From contig NC_061081.1 in the NCBI RefSeq assembly GCF_021917145.1, positions 1,170,634 to 1,234,633 of the forward strand: a stretch of DNA of 64,000 nucleotides, given 5' to 3'. A model generated the notes under the pieces. It saw only the letters and a list, made by a program, of their open reading frames with translations, had not been told where the DNA came from and ran no database searches. The DNA is from Hypomesus transpacificus (lineage: Eukaryota; Chordata; Actinopteri; Osmeriformes; Osmeridae). A program made the translations under genes and the position numbers. Below, in pieces: positions 14,291 through 26,660 of the stretch. The stretch's first letter is position 1; each line of letters opens with the position of its first letter.

Positions 14291-16852
14291 ATGGAGTGGA
14301 ACCCAATGGAAATCAACCCCGAGGTAGGTAAACAACCAGGGCTCCACAGGCTCAGAATGTAATATTTTTGATAGTGCATGCCGTATATGAAGGCATTAAC
14401 GGTTATTTTACTGTCTCCCTCGGTGTCCGTCTTTCTGCCTGTCTTTCAGATGCTCAACAAGGTGCGTGCGCTGAGTCATTGTGTGAAGTGACCATGATTC
14501 AAGCTGTGGTGGGTTACTTAAAACCAAATTACTAACACGGCAACGAGAAGGATGGTAGCGTAGCAGGTTGTAGCGGCCAAAACCTCGCCCCATAGTCTGA
14601 TGACAAAATTATGCAATTCGGTCAACTATTTGTTGGCAATAACCGGAAGAGAGTCAGCGTAAACTGTACGTTGATGCTGTACAGTCGACCAGTGTGTCTG
14701 TCAACTGGACATGAGTATCTTCCCATGCGCCCTGCCCGGTGTCTGGCCTGAAGGGTGTGGTCTGACTGATGGAACATGCGCAGCCTTAACAAAGCAGCAT
14801 CTCTTTTTTTGTATATATTTCACTTAAACAAAAGTAGTCTTGATGATTGAGCGAATCTGTTGAATAATTTGTTATTTACATATTGTTCTGAAGGCTCGAG
14901 TATAAAAAATGTCCAACAATTAACATTAATACTACTCAGAATCAAAAACATACTTAAGCCAACAGTATATCCTAGTTGCATGGCGACTTTGTGAAATAGG
15001 TTATGGAGGGAATGGTGACAGGTTTTGAATGTATTTCAGATGTTGGGTAAGCTGGGTGTGGGTGGGAGCTGGCATTTCGTGGACGTGCTGGGTCTGGAGG
15101 CCGAGCTGCTGTCGTCTGTACCGACACCCTGCTGTGCTGTGATGCTGCTCTTCCCACTTACGCAACAGGTAAGGCGGCTCGTGTGTGTTATGTGAGTTGG
15201 CTTTGGGGTGTGTGTGTGTGTGGGGCAGGGGGCATCGTCATGTGACCTTGCTGGTGATGTTTCGCAAGGAGTATGTGTCTGCCAATCAAGAAATGTTGCT
15301 TCATCACCTAGCCGGCCTTGTTCTCCAGATACATGACGTATGATCTTTAGAGTCTCTGAGGAACTGATACAAAACATTGCAGACCATGATGTTACGACAC
15401 ACCACTCAGTAATAGCCTGTGTGTGTGTGAATGTAGGTATAGGATGTACAGTCGGTTTACCTACTTTGGATGAAAACGCCTGGTAAGTGACTGAATCGCA
15501 ATCTTGTGTGTGTTTCAGCATGAGTCTTACAGGCAGAAGCAGGCGGGGCAGGTGGGTGGAGCTTCAGAAGTGTACTTCCTGAAACAGACAGTGGTCAACT
15601 CCTGTGGCACAGTGGCCCTCCTGCACGCTGTGGGCAACAACCAGGACAAAATGGAGTTTGGTGAGTGGAAACCTCCTTCATCTGGGTCCACAGAGCCAAA
15701 ATGGCTGTCAATGGAGGCATCAGACCATGTAACATCTGAACATTTGACTTGATGGGCATTGTATGGAGGATGCAGATGTTGCTAACTGTAATCCTGTCTT
15801 TTATAAAGTCTGCATTAGTTACAGTTGGGTCCATTGGAGAGCTCGTATGACTGGATTTTTCTCTAGGGTGTGGCAGGCTTGCCACACTGATATTGATATG
15901 GAGATGAGATTGCTGCATGAGACAAATCGAAGGGGAAATATATTGCAGTGTTTCCTTTAGGGTTTTTTTTTAGCAGGGGGGCAAGTCTGGCCAAACTAAT
16001 ACAATAACAGGCTTACATGAACTGACAACATAAGTTGGGCCTCTACGAATTACAGTTAACAAAGGACGCACACACGCAATCTCAACTGCGGTGTGAAGCA
16101 CGTGTCCGTGCCATTCTCCGACGTGCACTCTATTAATCACTGCTGATAGATGGCCTAAAATGTTGTACAGCCCTATTTCTGATACTGTGGCGCAGGAATT
16201 TTAGCCGTGGCGGGCCGCCACGACAAAATCAACATAGAGGAAACACTGTATTGATCATGTCATTGTGTATCAGTTTGTCTGGGATGCACCTTGTTAATGA
16301 AGCCATGTTTAGTTCCAAACAAGCAGCAGGGGACCCAAGGTTTTTTTTGGGGGGGAAGCAAACTCAAAGCTGTTGTCTGCCATGTTGCAGACAGTGACTC
16401 AGCACTGAAGAAGTTTCTAGATGAGACGGCTAAGCTAAGCGCTGATGAACGGGCCAAACACATGGAGAAAAATAAGGTATCACACGTTAAACAAAATGAA
16501 CTCCAATGAAAATACCTGAACAATTCCACACCAGGTGTGCATACCTAAAATTGACCAACCAAATGCATTTTGGACACCTGCACTTTTAATTCTAGCCACT
16601 AAAGGGCGCCAGACACCCATTTACCAATGTTATGAACCATGACTCAGTTACTTTTTTCCCTTTTTTTCCCCACAGATAGCTGTGAAAGCTTGCTGTTACT
16701 GATATGTCAGGCATTTATATGGCATCAGTATGTCTGTAAAATGTGTTCAATATGGTTTGAGAGCATGCATGTAATTGGATCTTTTTCTGTCAGGCGATCA
16801 AAGAGGCACATGAGGAAGTTGCAGCACAAGGCCAGTGCAGGGTAAGATCCCC

Positions 16853-16907
<55 letters not shown>

Positions 16908-17398
16908 AACACTCCCTCTCTTTCAAACTAACATAGCTTCTCCCTCTGTCTCTCTGTCTTTCAGGTGGAAGCAGACAATGTGAACTTCCATTTCATCACC
17001 TTTGTTAATGTGGACGGACAACTTCATGAGCTGGGTGTGTATTTGTGTGTGTACAGTACACGTGTGTTTTGATTCCACCAGTGTCTAACGTGGTCATTTT
17101 GTGGTTAAGATGGACGCGTGGATGGACCGGTAAAGCATGGAGCCACTAAAGATGACTCCTTCATCATGGTACTGTCAATCACAAATGATTACACTGCTAC
17201 CTCCGTTGTCTGACCGGAGCGGTAGCTCTTCTATGTGCTCACATGTCGCTAAGCTCATGGTGATGTCCGTGCAGTTGGAAGTTTCAGGTGTTTTTTTTTT
17301 CTCGCTCTCTCTAGGATGCAGCGACGGTGTGTCGTGGTTTCATGAAGCGAGAGGAGGGAGAGCTCCGTTTCTCTGCTGTGGCTCTATGTCACGCCTAG
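14291..17398 (+). CDS. uchl1: Ubiquitin carboxyl-terminal hydrolase L1 (UCH-L1)
   Basis: Cysteine protease of the UCH family (peptidase C12). It hydrolyses small adducts from the ubiquitin C terminus and binds mono-ubiquitin, mainly in neurons. Nine coding exons join in phase to 220 codons (human has 223): 14291-14323, 14450-14461, 15040-15168, 15519-15660, 16391-16476, 16794-16841, 16965-17034, 17110-17168, 17315-17398. Family landmarks are all present: N terminus [11 protein letters not shown], then MLNK from a 12-nt microexon; the FPLT strand; catalytic Cys in NSCGT (about residue 87); catalytic His in NFHFI (about 159); catalytic Asp in ELDGR (about 174); and C-terminal RFSAVALC. The start is the first ATG of the conserved N terminus. 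The last residues are His-Ala, unlike human Lys-Ala-Ala. Seven of the eight introns have GT-AG ends with standard sites; the acceptor before exon 8 (TTAAG) is weak but required by phase. The gene looks intact. Confidence 0.96.
14450..14461 (+). other. uchl1: 12-nt microexon of uchl1
   Basis: Encodes Met-Leu-Asn-Lys between TTTCAG and GTGCGT. It is needed to keep the conserved N terminus (NPE-MLNK-ML) and is phase 0 on both sides, so skipping would remove exactly four residues. Gene finders often miss it. Confidence 0.9.
16858..16904. repeat. (AC)n microsatellite in uchl1 intron 6
   Basis: Pure CA tract of about 47 bases between coding exons 6 and 7 of uchl1. Confidence 0.95.
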
Positions 17399-18300
17399 AG
17401 CCCCCCCTTTTACAGCCAGGATTCCCCCCCCAAAACCATGTAGAGCACACACACACGCGCACCATACAACTGGAACACACAATACCAGAATGCACACGGG
17501 CACGCACTTCAATTTGCAGACACTGCACGAAAAAGCACACTTCTACTGTAACAGTACCCTAGACAGTGCACCCACCAACTCTCTCTCTCTCACACACACA
17601 CACTATCTGAACGTACAGCTGCACATAGATACTATTCAAGCTTGGCCAAGCCTTTTGTGTGATGTCACTTTGCTATCACAATACTGCTGTCTTTTTCATA
17701 CTCTTGAGCTCCTCAAATGCCAGATTCAGTCACTGCCTGTCTGTGTGATATTGTGTGTGAATGTGTGTTGGGCTGTCTCTGAGACTGGAGATAGGCTGAT
17801 ATACAAGTGCCTTCAATGGCAACGGAATGAAAGATTAAATTAAAAAGGAGAGGGAGGAAGTGAGGGAGTGAACCGAGGGTGGGAGGGAATGAGAGAGGAG
17901 GAGTATAGGATGGTATGCAGGGAACAGAGGTGGGCCCTTGTCTGTGTAGAATCCAACCTTTTTCTGCAAAGGCCACAGTCAGCCTCTGACGGGACGTTTG
18001 TCGAAAATAGCCCTTTTGTCTGCAGAGAATCTTTTTTTCTCAGTTGGGAAAATGGCTAGTTTTGGAAAAGGTTTTTGACCTTTGTAAAACCCATTTGCTC
18101 TCCCTTCTGATGTCTGTTAGGACAAAGCTGTGTTCAGTTGGGACTTTGAAGGGGTTAGGCTGTGTCCAGATGTCAACTGCGTGTGACTGACGTACAACGT
18201 ACTGTGTTCCAATACTTTGCCTTTCTGCAGCTTCCTGATGTTGCTGTTGTAGTCCTGTTGGCCATGCTGTCTGTTCTCAATAAAAAAAAAAGGAATCTTA
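17399..18300 (+). other. uchl1: uchl1 3'UTR with polyadenylation signal
   Basis: The only AATAAA downstream of the stop and before the next gene lies at 18279-18284, inside an A-rich run, about 880 bases after the stop. The interval holds C-runs, CA repeats and no further exon. Confidence 0.75.
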
Positions 18301-18670
18301 AACATAACGCATGCCTTTTTCGTGTGTATGTGTGAGAGAGTGACTGAAGAACAGGGAAAGGAACTACTGAGACTCAAAATGGAATGCATGTTTTTTCAAA
18401 TGATCTCCAGTCATAAATGGCAGCCTCTAGCTTTGTCTAAAAGAGCCATCACATATCGTTCTTGGATGGGCATGTAACCATGACAGCTGTGAGTGATCAG
18501 CATATCACAGACCTGGCCCAGATAAGAGCCAGGTAGCTGTCAATAAATGTGTTGATCCATATGAAGTGACACTGGCAGCTTGGATGTGTGGAGGCAAAGA
18601 TGAGGCCTTCTGGACAGGTAGTGGTGGAGAAATACTGTCTGGCGATATACACATACTGTAACTGACCTTA

Positions 18671-18859
18671 CATCTACATTTAGTCATTTAGCAGACGCTC
18701 TTATCCAGAGTGACTTACAATAAGTACAGGGACATTCCCCCGAGGCAAGTAGGTTGAGGTGCCTTGCCCAAGGACACAACGTCATTTGGGTCGGCCGGGG
18801 AATCGAACCAGCAACCTTCTGATTACTAGCTTGATTCCCTAACCGCTCAGCCACCTGAC
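18671..18859 (-). mobile_element. tRNA-derived SINE, near full length
   Basis: On the minus strand it starts with a tRNA-like pol III promoter: A box TGGCTGAGCGGTTA and B box GGTTGCTGGTTCGATTCC. A body follows with the motif CCTTGGGCAAGGCACCT, then a tail CTCTGGATAAGAGCGTCTGC running into TAAATGACTAAATGTA. The tail is the teleost-wide motif known from V-SINE type elements; the family name is from memory. It lies between uchl1 and limch1. Confidence 0.8.
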
Positions 18860-18959
18860 TGTTGGACCGTGGACACAGCCTCTCCACTGTCCTGCCCTCT
18901 TCTCCTGTCAGTCAACAAGTTCTCATTAGTAAAACGAGGAGGGAAGGATATTAATAAGA

Positions 18960-19566
18960 AACTTGTATTAGGTCGGCGAGAACCGGCTAAAAGGCCGTGT
19001 TCTGAATACAGTTTGGCGAGTGAGGCAGGGGGAAACAATGTGAGCGCTCGTCTTGCTGTCAGAGGGTTGTTTACCCTCCGCGTCGCTGTGGATACAGACT
19101 CGCACTGAATCTGGCTCGACCTTTCCTCCTGTCGGACAGTGAAGCAGAGGTGGCTTTACGCGCAGTGCCAGGCGCGTCACGCAGCTAAAATAACGGGCCA
19201 CCTTTTGTAATAAAGCACACTCTCTCTCCCCCGTGCGAATTCTTTCCTGCGCTTTCCCGTGTCGTGGCGGGCACGCGGTAGCGGCTGTTGGGTGGCAGTC
19301 TGTCTCGGGCTGGCCGGTTTGGGTTGTTATTTTTAGCGGTTGGTTCGTATTGCGTTGTGGGAGTCGCGAGAGTTCTCTCCTCTCTCAAGCAGATCGAAGA
19401 CGCACTTTGCTGCGCGCGCTCCTGCGAATTTACGGTAAACCGAAAGAAGGATAACGGATTTCGCTGAACAGCGGAACGAACGCGAACGCGGGTATTATTG
19501 CAGTCATCTGTCATAAACCTAGGACATTCAGCCACAACCAACGCTTGCTGGTCAAGGTAAACAGAT
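18960..19566 (+). promoter_or_regulatory. limch1: CpG-rich limch1 promoter and 5'UTR region
   Basis: From about 18.96 kb the sequence becomes conspicuously rich in CG dinucleotides (CGCGTCGC, GGCGCGTCACGC, GCGCGCGC and others), unlike the A+T-rich, CG-poor flanks. It ends at the limch1 start codon. No TATA box is evident, which fits a CpG-island promoter. The exact transcription start cannot be read. Confidence 0.6.
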
Positions 19567-21797
19567 ATGGCTAGTCCCGTTGGGGAGCGTGAAGGTTCAA
19601 ATTCCACCGGGGATGAACATGAGCCAGCACCGGCGCCGAACCATCCCGAACAGAGCCATCCCGAGCCTGCCTGTGTAGAGGCGCAGAAATGGATTGAGGT
19701 GAGTGAGTTGGACAGCTTCTCTCAAGATAAAACGTAGGCAATAGATAACATGATAGCCTACTTGGCCCCAAGTGGCCAGCATCGCCGCACGTTGTTTCGT
19801 TCACGCTGCAAGAAATGGATCGACATGGTCTATAAATAAGGTATTATATCGTCACCTGTTGGGGGACGCAATTGTCACTGCAGCCCCTGGGTGTCGGATT
19901 TCCGCGCCGCTGGACAATGCGGGACAGGGTTTCTGCTGCGTGGTGGAATGTGTGTGTTTGTAGGCCTATGTGTGTGTGAACTGCGAGTAAGTTCTATTCA
20001 CACATGGTGTCCAACCATCGGATATCCTAAAGTTCCAAGGAGGTTCGAATGCTAGCCCTTCTGTCTGTTGTGTGCAGTGCAGCATGAATACCGTGGAAGG
20101 GCTTGAATGTTCTAGAACAGCAGCTACAGTGCTTGGCGCGCGTCCGTGTGCGTAGGTGCACCGTTTTTGTGTAATGCTGTTTACGACGAATATATCAGTC
20201 TATTTTCCCCTGCACCACAGAAACGCCCCCTTTCAGGCGATTGTGGCGAAGGGAATTCCGGTTGCCATGGTTATGAAACGAGGCCAGTATTCACGCACGA
20301 GATGCTACATTGAGAACGGGCGATACGATTAACTAGAATCATGTTCACTTTATATCCCCAGAGCATCCAAACTGCGCTCGCTCCAACGGGAGCTTCAAGG
20401 GGTCGCGGTCATGGTGGGGACGTTGTGGGATAATCAGTGAAGCGCTCTTATTTGACCTTGTTTTCTGTTTCGCACGTGTTAAACAGCGGCATCTCAAATC
20501 TAAAGTAGGGATTGTGTACTGAAATGCGTGCTTTCTCCCTCTTTCTCTTTCAAACACGCACACATACACAACACACAACACACACATACAGATGCTGATC
20601 TTACAAATCCACACGTTAATGCGCAGTCAGCTAACATTGATGTTCCAGTAGTGTAGTAGGTCCCCTTTACCAGCTCTCTCAGATGTGCTTGGCTTTCACA
20701 GAAAACAATCAATCACTACCCACTCTCAGCCCAGCCTTCAGCTGTTAGAGGGCACACACACACATACACATTTCTCTAGTTTTTCTGTCTTGAGAGAGAC
20801 AACCCCATCCCTGTATTTTATAAATGGTCAACATCTCTCCTTTCTGTATTTTGGCTTGTCTTTTGCTCTCTGAATCTCTCTCGTCTTTATTATCTTCCTG
20901 CATTTCACACATTTTCTTTCTCCTCCTCTTGTCTCCTTACATTTTCCACTTGTTCTCCCCTCCCTCATTCTTCCTCCCTCCTTCTTGATTCTGGCTGGTT
21001 ATTTCCAGGCTAGTCCAGCTGACTCTATTTTCAGTGAGTTATATATAAACGCAGTCACAGGTGGGATGATTCAGGGTTATATACCCCAAGCTCCATGCTA
21101 CATCTTTAGTGTGTCTGTGTGTGTGTGTTTGTTCAGGGTTATATACCCCAAGCTCCATGCTACATCTTTAGTGTGTGTGTGTTTGTGAAAGACTGTGTAA
21201 CTGCATCATTTATTTTTTAAGTTGAGGAAGTGACATCAGTGGTCTTCATGGGGGATGTATGCCTGTGTGTGTGTGTGTCTGTGTGTCCGTGTATGTATGT
21301 ACGCATGCGTGTGTGTGCATGAGCATGACAGAGCATACGTGCCTACCATGTGTGTCATTTGGGTTTAACATCGCTTGAATATTCTTTGGACACGCCTAGG
21401 TAGGGTGACACTAGTCACCATTGAAACATAACACTGGTAACCTATAATGTTTCACTGTCTCTAGGGGCCAGTCCACCAATCAGTTTATATATCATTAATC
21501 ACATGACCTGAACAGGAAGTACCCCACGAGGTGTGTGAATCTTTTCTCAGAGTACATGTAGTTGAGATGTAGCCTAGCATTCAGTATTCAAGTAGAGATT
21601 GACAGATGGGTGTGAGTGTGTGTGTGTGCCTGTGTGTTTGTGTGTGTGTCATGCCAGATGTCAAGTTCTCTTTGCCAGATTAACTGTGATGTCCAAAGAC
21701 ATCCAGCTGTTAAGTGTGTGTGTTTGTGTCTGTGTGTATATAATCCAAATCACTTCACTTTATCCTGCAAAATAGACATGCTGTTGCAAAGGTCCAA

Positions 21798-21861
<64 letters not shown>

Positions 21862-24321
21862 TCATAGTGATGTAACTGGTGGCTGGCTGGCAGTTTTGAC
21901 TGCCCAATGAAGATATTTTTAAGGTCAAAATGTGTCTCTCTCTCTTAGTCTGTGTCTCTAATGGTGGAAGGTACTCTGGCCTACGTCTGTCCCCCCCCCT
22001 CCTCTTCCCCCCAGGGTTTAAATGGTAGCTGCTGCTGCCATTCTCTCAGACTGAGCAGAATGATCCACTGAAGCGGGGCTAGGGGGGGGCTATGTTCAGA
22101 CGGTCAAATTACTGGCGACTGTCACTTAAATACCCTCAAGGCCTGTGGTTGTTTCTTTATGTAACTCGTTGGAATGCTCACTCATGCACACACACACACA
22201 CAACTTTTTACAGGTCCTCACTCGAGACCTGGCTCATCGAGATCTGGCGCTGTCTCTCATCCTACACTGGATTCTAAATCCACCAATGTGTGTGTGTGTG
22301 TTGTGTGTGTGTAGTGTACTATTTTGCAACTTTTGGATTGGAGAAACAGCTTCCACTCCACATCTTTCTTTTCTCTGTTTCTCTCTCTCTCCCACACACA
22401 CAAGCTTTACAGATTGTAGACTGCTGCTCTTGTGCTGCATTCTCAGCAGTAAATTATGTATGGCCATGCAGTAAATGTTTCAGAGGGTCTGTAGTCTCAC
22501 CCTGAGAAACATGCTTGGTGCCAGGTGTGTGAGTGTGTGTGAGTAGGGATAGATACTAAACGAGTGAAATGAAATTTGATAGTTGGCCTGTGTTCTCTGT
22601 CATAACATCATTATCATTAAATTCATGTTCAGTGTCAGATGCCTCACAGTTTGCAGTGTGTGAATTCATGTGTCTGGATTTACATTTACATTTAATTTAC
22701 ATTTAGTCATTTAGCAGACTCTCTTATCCAGAGCGATTTACAGTAAGTACAGGGACATTCCCCCCTGGTTGGGTTAGTGGTGTGTGTGTATGTGAGAGAG
22801 ATAGCGATATGTGTGTGTGTCTGTGAAAGAGATAGCGATATGTGTGTGTGTATGTGAGAGAGATAGCGATATGTGTGTGTGTCTGCATTCAGAAAGCAAA
22901 GAACGAACATCTGGGAATAATCTTGGTTAATCTGGATTAAATGTCCAGGAAGGACAATAATCAAATCTCACGTCCTTTCCGTTCCTGACCATTGATGACA
23001 CTGTGTGCATGATTCAGTGTCTGGGTTGGGTGAGTTTTCTCATCCATAGATTTAGCAGTATCTTACTGCCTTCCTAATCACTGCCATCTCCTTTATATCA
23101 TTCAGATTGTTAATTTGTAAGGGCAAAAGACATGGTTTACATTTTTTTGATATTATTGTTTTAGTATTAGTATTTCTTATAGACAAACATGGTTGTATTT
23201 TTGGGGCATGTTGTTAACGTATTTAGAAACATACTTGTGGAGGGAGAAATCTACAGCTGTACTTGTTTCCTGTACTGTTTACATGCCCTCACAGACGTCG
23301 TTGAATTCTAACAATCTGCATTTGTGTTTGTGCTCAGAAAATTGTGGGTTGAGATTAGAGATTAGGGGGCATGAGATGTTGGTGTGGGTAATTTACCTGT
23401 GTAGTATTTTGTTGAATTGTTTGAATTGATTCCTCCATCTACTCCCTCCTGCCCTTTCTCTTCATTATCCCAGTGATGCTGGATGAAATAATTGAGTCCG
23501 AAGTTTGTTGTTTCCATTTTATCCCCAGGCGGTGACTGGGCGTAGTTTTGGAGACAAAGATTTTCGCGGCGGACTGGAAAATGGGATCTTGCTGTGCGAG
23601 TGAGTCCCACACATCACTTCCGGTTCAATCACTGAAGAAAACAGACCATTCATATGAACCAATTTGTAGATTTCTCATTGTTAACTGATTGCCTGACCGC
23701 TATCCTTTCTGTGACTCACTGAGTCAGTGAGTATGACTCCTCTCTTTGACTCCTGTCCATCCAGGCTACTGAGTTCTATCAAACCAGGACTGGTCAAGAA
23801 GATCAACAGACTTCCCACACCTATTGCAGGACTAGTGAGTACCAATACTAAAATAGTACTTTTACAATGCTATATTGTACTACTTCACGAGCAATTTCAC
23901 TGCAAAACCACAACAGCAATGCTAAAATACTTTTCAGACCTTATCATGATTGACCACACTTAAGACCTGGATGACATAACCACTGGACTCCCCTCTACCC
24001 CTCTCTCTCCTTTCCTCCCCCAGGACAACCTGTCTGTGTTCCTGAAGGGCTGTGAGGAGCTGGGCCTGAAAGGCTCTCAGCTGTTTGACCCTGGAGACCT
24101 GCAGGACACCTCCATACGTGCCAACTTGAAGTAAGATGTGTGTGTGGGTGTGGGTGTGTGTGTGTGTGTGCCTGGTGGTCTTGAGTTGTTTCGACATGAA
24201 AGTGATATGGACACTCTTGCCATCTTGGCATCTTGTTCTCTACAGGGACTCAGAATGCAACAGAAAACTGAAGAATGTAAGTGTTTTTGTGTCCTGCTTT
24301 GCTCTCTCTCTCTCTCTCTTC

Positions 24322-24414
<93 letters not shown>

Positions 24415-24532
24415 CGAACAACAAATAATCCAACAAGGAATGCACATACTGTAGTGTAGAACTGTGTTGGTTGCAGGGATTCTTGTGGCCACTGTGGTCA
24501 CTGTTTTTGTCCCTCCTTTCTCTCTCTCCCTC

Positions 24533-24620
<88 letters not shown>

Positions 24621-24622
24621 CT

Positions 24623-24657
<35 letters not shown>

Positions 24658-24666
24658 CTCTTCTCT

Positions 24667-24710
<44 letters not shown>

Positions 24711-26629
24711 CCCTCCCTCCCTCCCTCCCCTCCCTCCCTCCCTCCCTCCCTCCCTCCCCTCCATCCACCAGGTGTTGATTACAGTGTTCTGGCTGGGCAA
24801 GGCAGCTAGTGGCAATGCCACTTACAACGGACCCACGCTGAACCTAAAGGAGTTTGAGGGACTGCTTTCACACATGAGGACGGTAGGTGGACACACATAT
24901 GTGACAATGTACAAACAGTGTACAGACAGACACACAAACACACACACACACACACACACACATAGAGACACAGACGGTCATGGAGAGGTGGGCTTAGACA
25001 GCTTCCTCTCTTTGTTTGTGGCTGGGATGGGGGTGGGGTTGGGGGTGGGGGGGCAGGAAAGATCTCAGATACTAAGGGATGGGAGAACCTAAACCACACA
25101 CACTCATACACATCTCAGCTTTCACAACAGGAACTGTCTGCTTGTGTATTTGTGTCGTCGTTTTGGACTCGGAGACCACAGAGAAAGGAAAATAGAGACC
25201 TACAGGGAAATAGGGGATAGAGAGAATCAAGCTGGGACTTTAACATCTAGATATTGTTTGGATTTGCTGTAGCCATTTTTCCTACATCTTTCTATCCTGG
25301 AGACTCATGAACGCACAGCAGGTATCTCTCACTCATTCTTGTAATAGAGTTAACTTAACTCATTCCCTAATGACCTTTCCCTGGTTATCCAAATTACATT
25401 GTTTAAGGAACTTTCTCACTCTCAATTCAGACATCTATAGTTCTTAGTTCAAAGTGTTTGACTGTTTTTATTGTTCATGGAAACATTTTCTCTTTTTTCT
25501 GTGCTGTTGTGTGTGTGTGCATGTGTGCGTATGTTTGTGCCTGTATGTATGTGTGCATGTATGTGCGTGTGTACGTGTCTGCTGTGTGTGTGTGTGTGTA
25601 TGTTTGTGTGCGTGTGTTCCAGGAGTGTGAGGACGCAGGAGACTGCACCAGACGCAGTGTTAGGGACAGTGGCTATGACTGCTGGGACTCGGAGAGGAGT
25701 GACTCTCTCTCTCCTCCCCGCCACGCCCGTGATGACTCTCTGGACAGGTGAGACCCACACACACACCCACACGCATGCACACACACACTGACACAAACAC
25801 ACCCACACGCATGCACACACACACTGACACAAACACACACACACCCACACGCATGCACACACACACTGACACAAACACACACACACTTTGACCGTAAAAA
25901 CACAGAGCCACTGATACAGATACAATAAATCATTACAGTTACATGAACACAAATTATAAAACGGAAGCAAATGTAATATTAATTTCATAATTCTTGATTG
26001 ACAGCTTGGATTCTTTTGGCTCACGTTCCCAACACAGCCCTTCTCCTGATGTTGCACATCGTGGCAACAGTGATGGTGAGTGAACAGTTTCTCTGTGAAC
26101 TTAGATGCATGCCATGTATAAAGACCCTGTGTGCTTTATCAAATCCAGTCAGACAGTGTGGAGTGTGAAGGACAGTGGGAACTTATGATGTCTGATGTCA
26201 TGGCTGGCCAACTATCTGTTATAGACAACAGCTGTGTGTGGGTGTGTGTGTGTGACTGGCAACGGTTGCAGCTGTCCGAGTAACGGTCCCTAAAGATATT
26301 GGGCTCTGAAACTTAGTGTGAGAGCATTTCAGTACTGTTCAGATCAACATCCTGAGTCTACATGTGTGTGTGTGTGTCTGTGTGGTCGGGGAAAGAAGAG
26401 GCCAAAGGCATCCTGTTTGTGTGTTAATGACTTGTGAGTAGGATGCAGCTTTGTGTCAGGACCAAAGGACATGCTAACATTCCCTGAAAACAACCAGGAA
26501 GCATGTTAACTATAAAGTTATTGAAGATTTGGATTGGAATAGAATTTGTTTTCTGTCTCTCCTTTCTCCAACTCTATCTCGTGCCATCTCTTATTTCTCT
26601 GTCTCTGCTTATCCCCTCACCCCTCCCCT

Positions 26630-26660
<31 letters not shown>

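Larger units (their letters stand above)
19567..24882 (+). other. limch1: limch1 exons 1-6: N terminus and calponin-homology domain
   Basis: Exons 19567-19698, 23529-23599, 23765-23834, 24024-24130, 24246-24276 and 24772-24882 (174 codons). The CH domain reads from QKWIE through [20 protein letters not shown], then [20 protein letters not shown], and ends [14 protein letters not shown]. It is nearly identical to the mammalian LIMCH1 CH domain over these blocks. The first exon's 37 residues before CVEAQ are Pro/Glu/His-rich and poorly conserved, as in the family. Intron 1 is 3.8 kb and carries a truncated SINE relative only outside conserved DNA. Confidence 0.93.
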
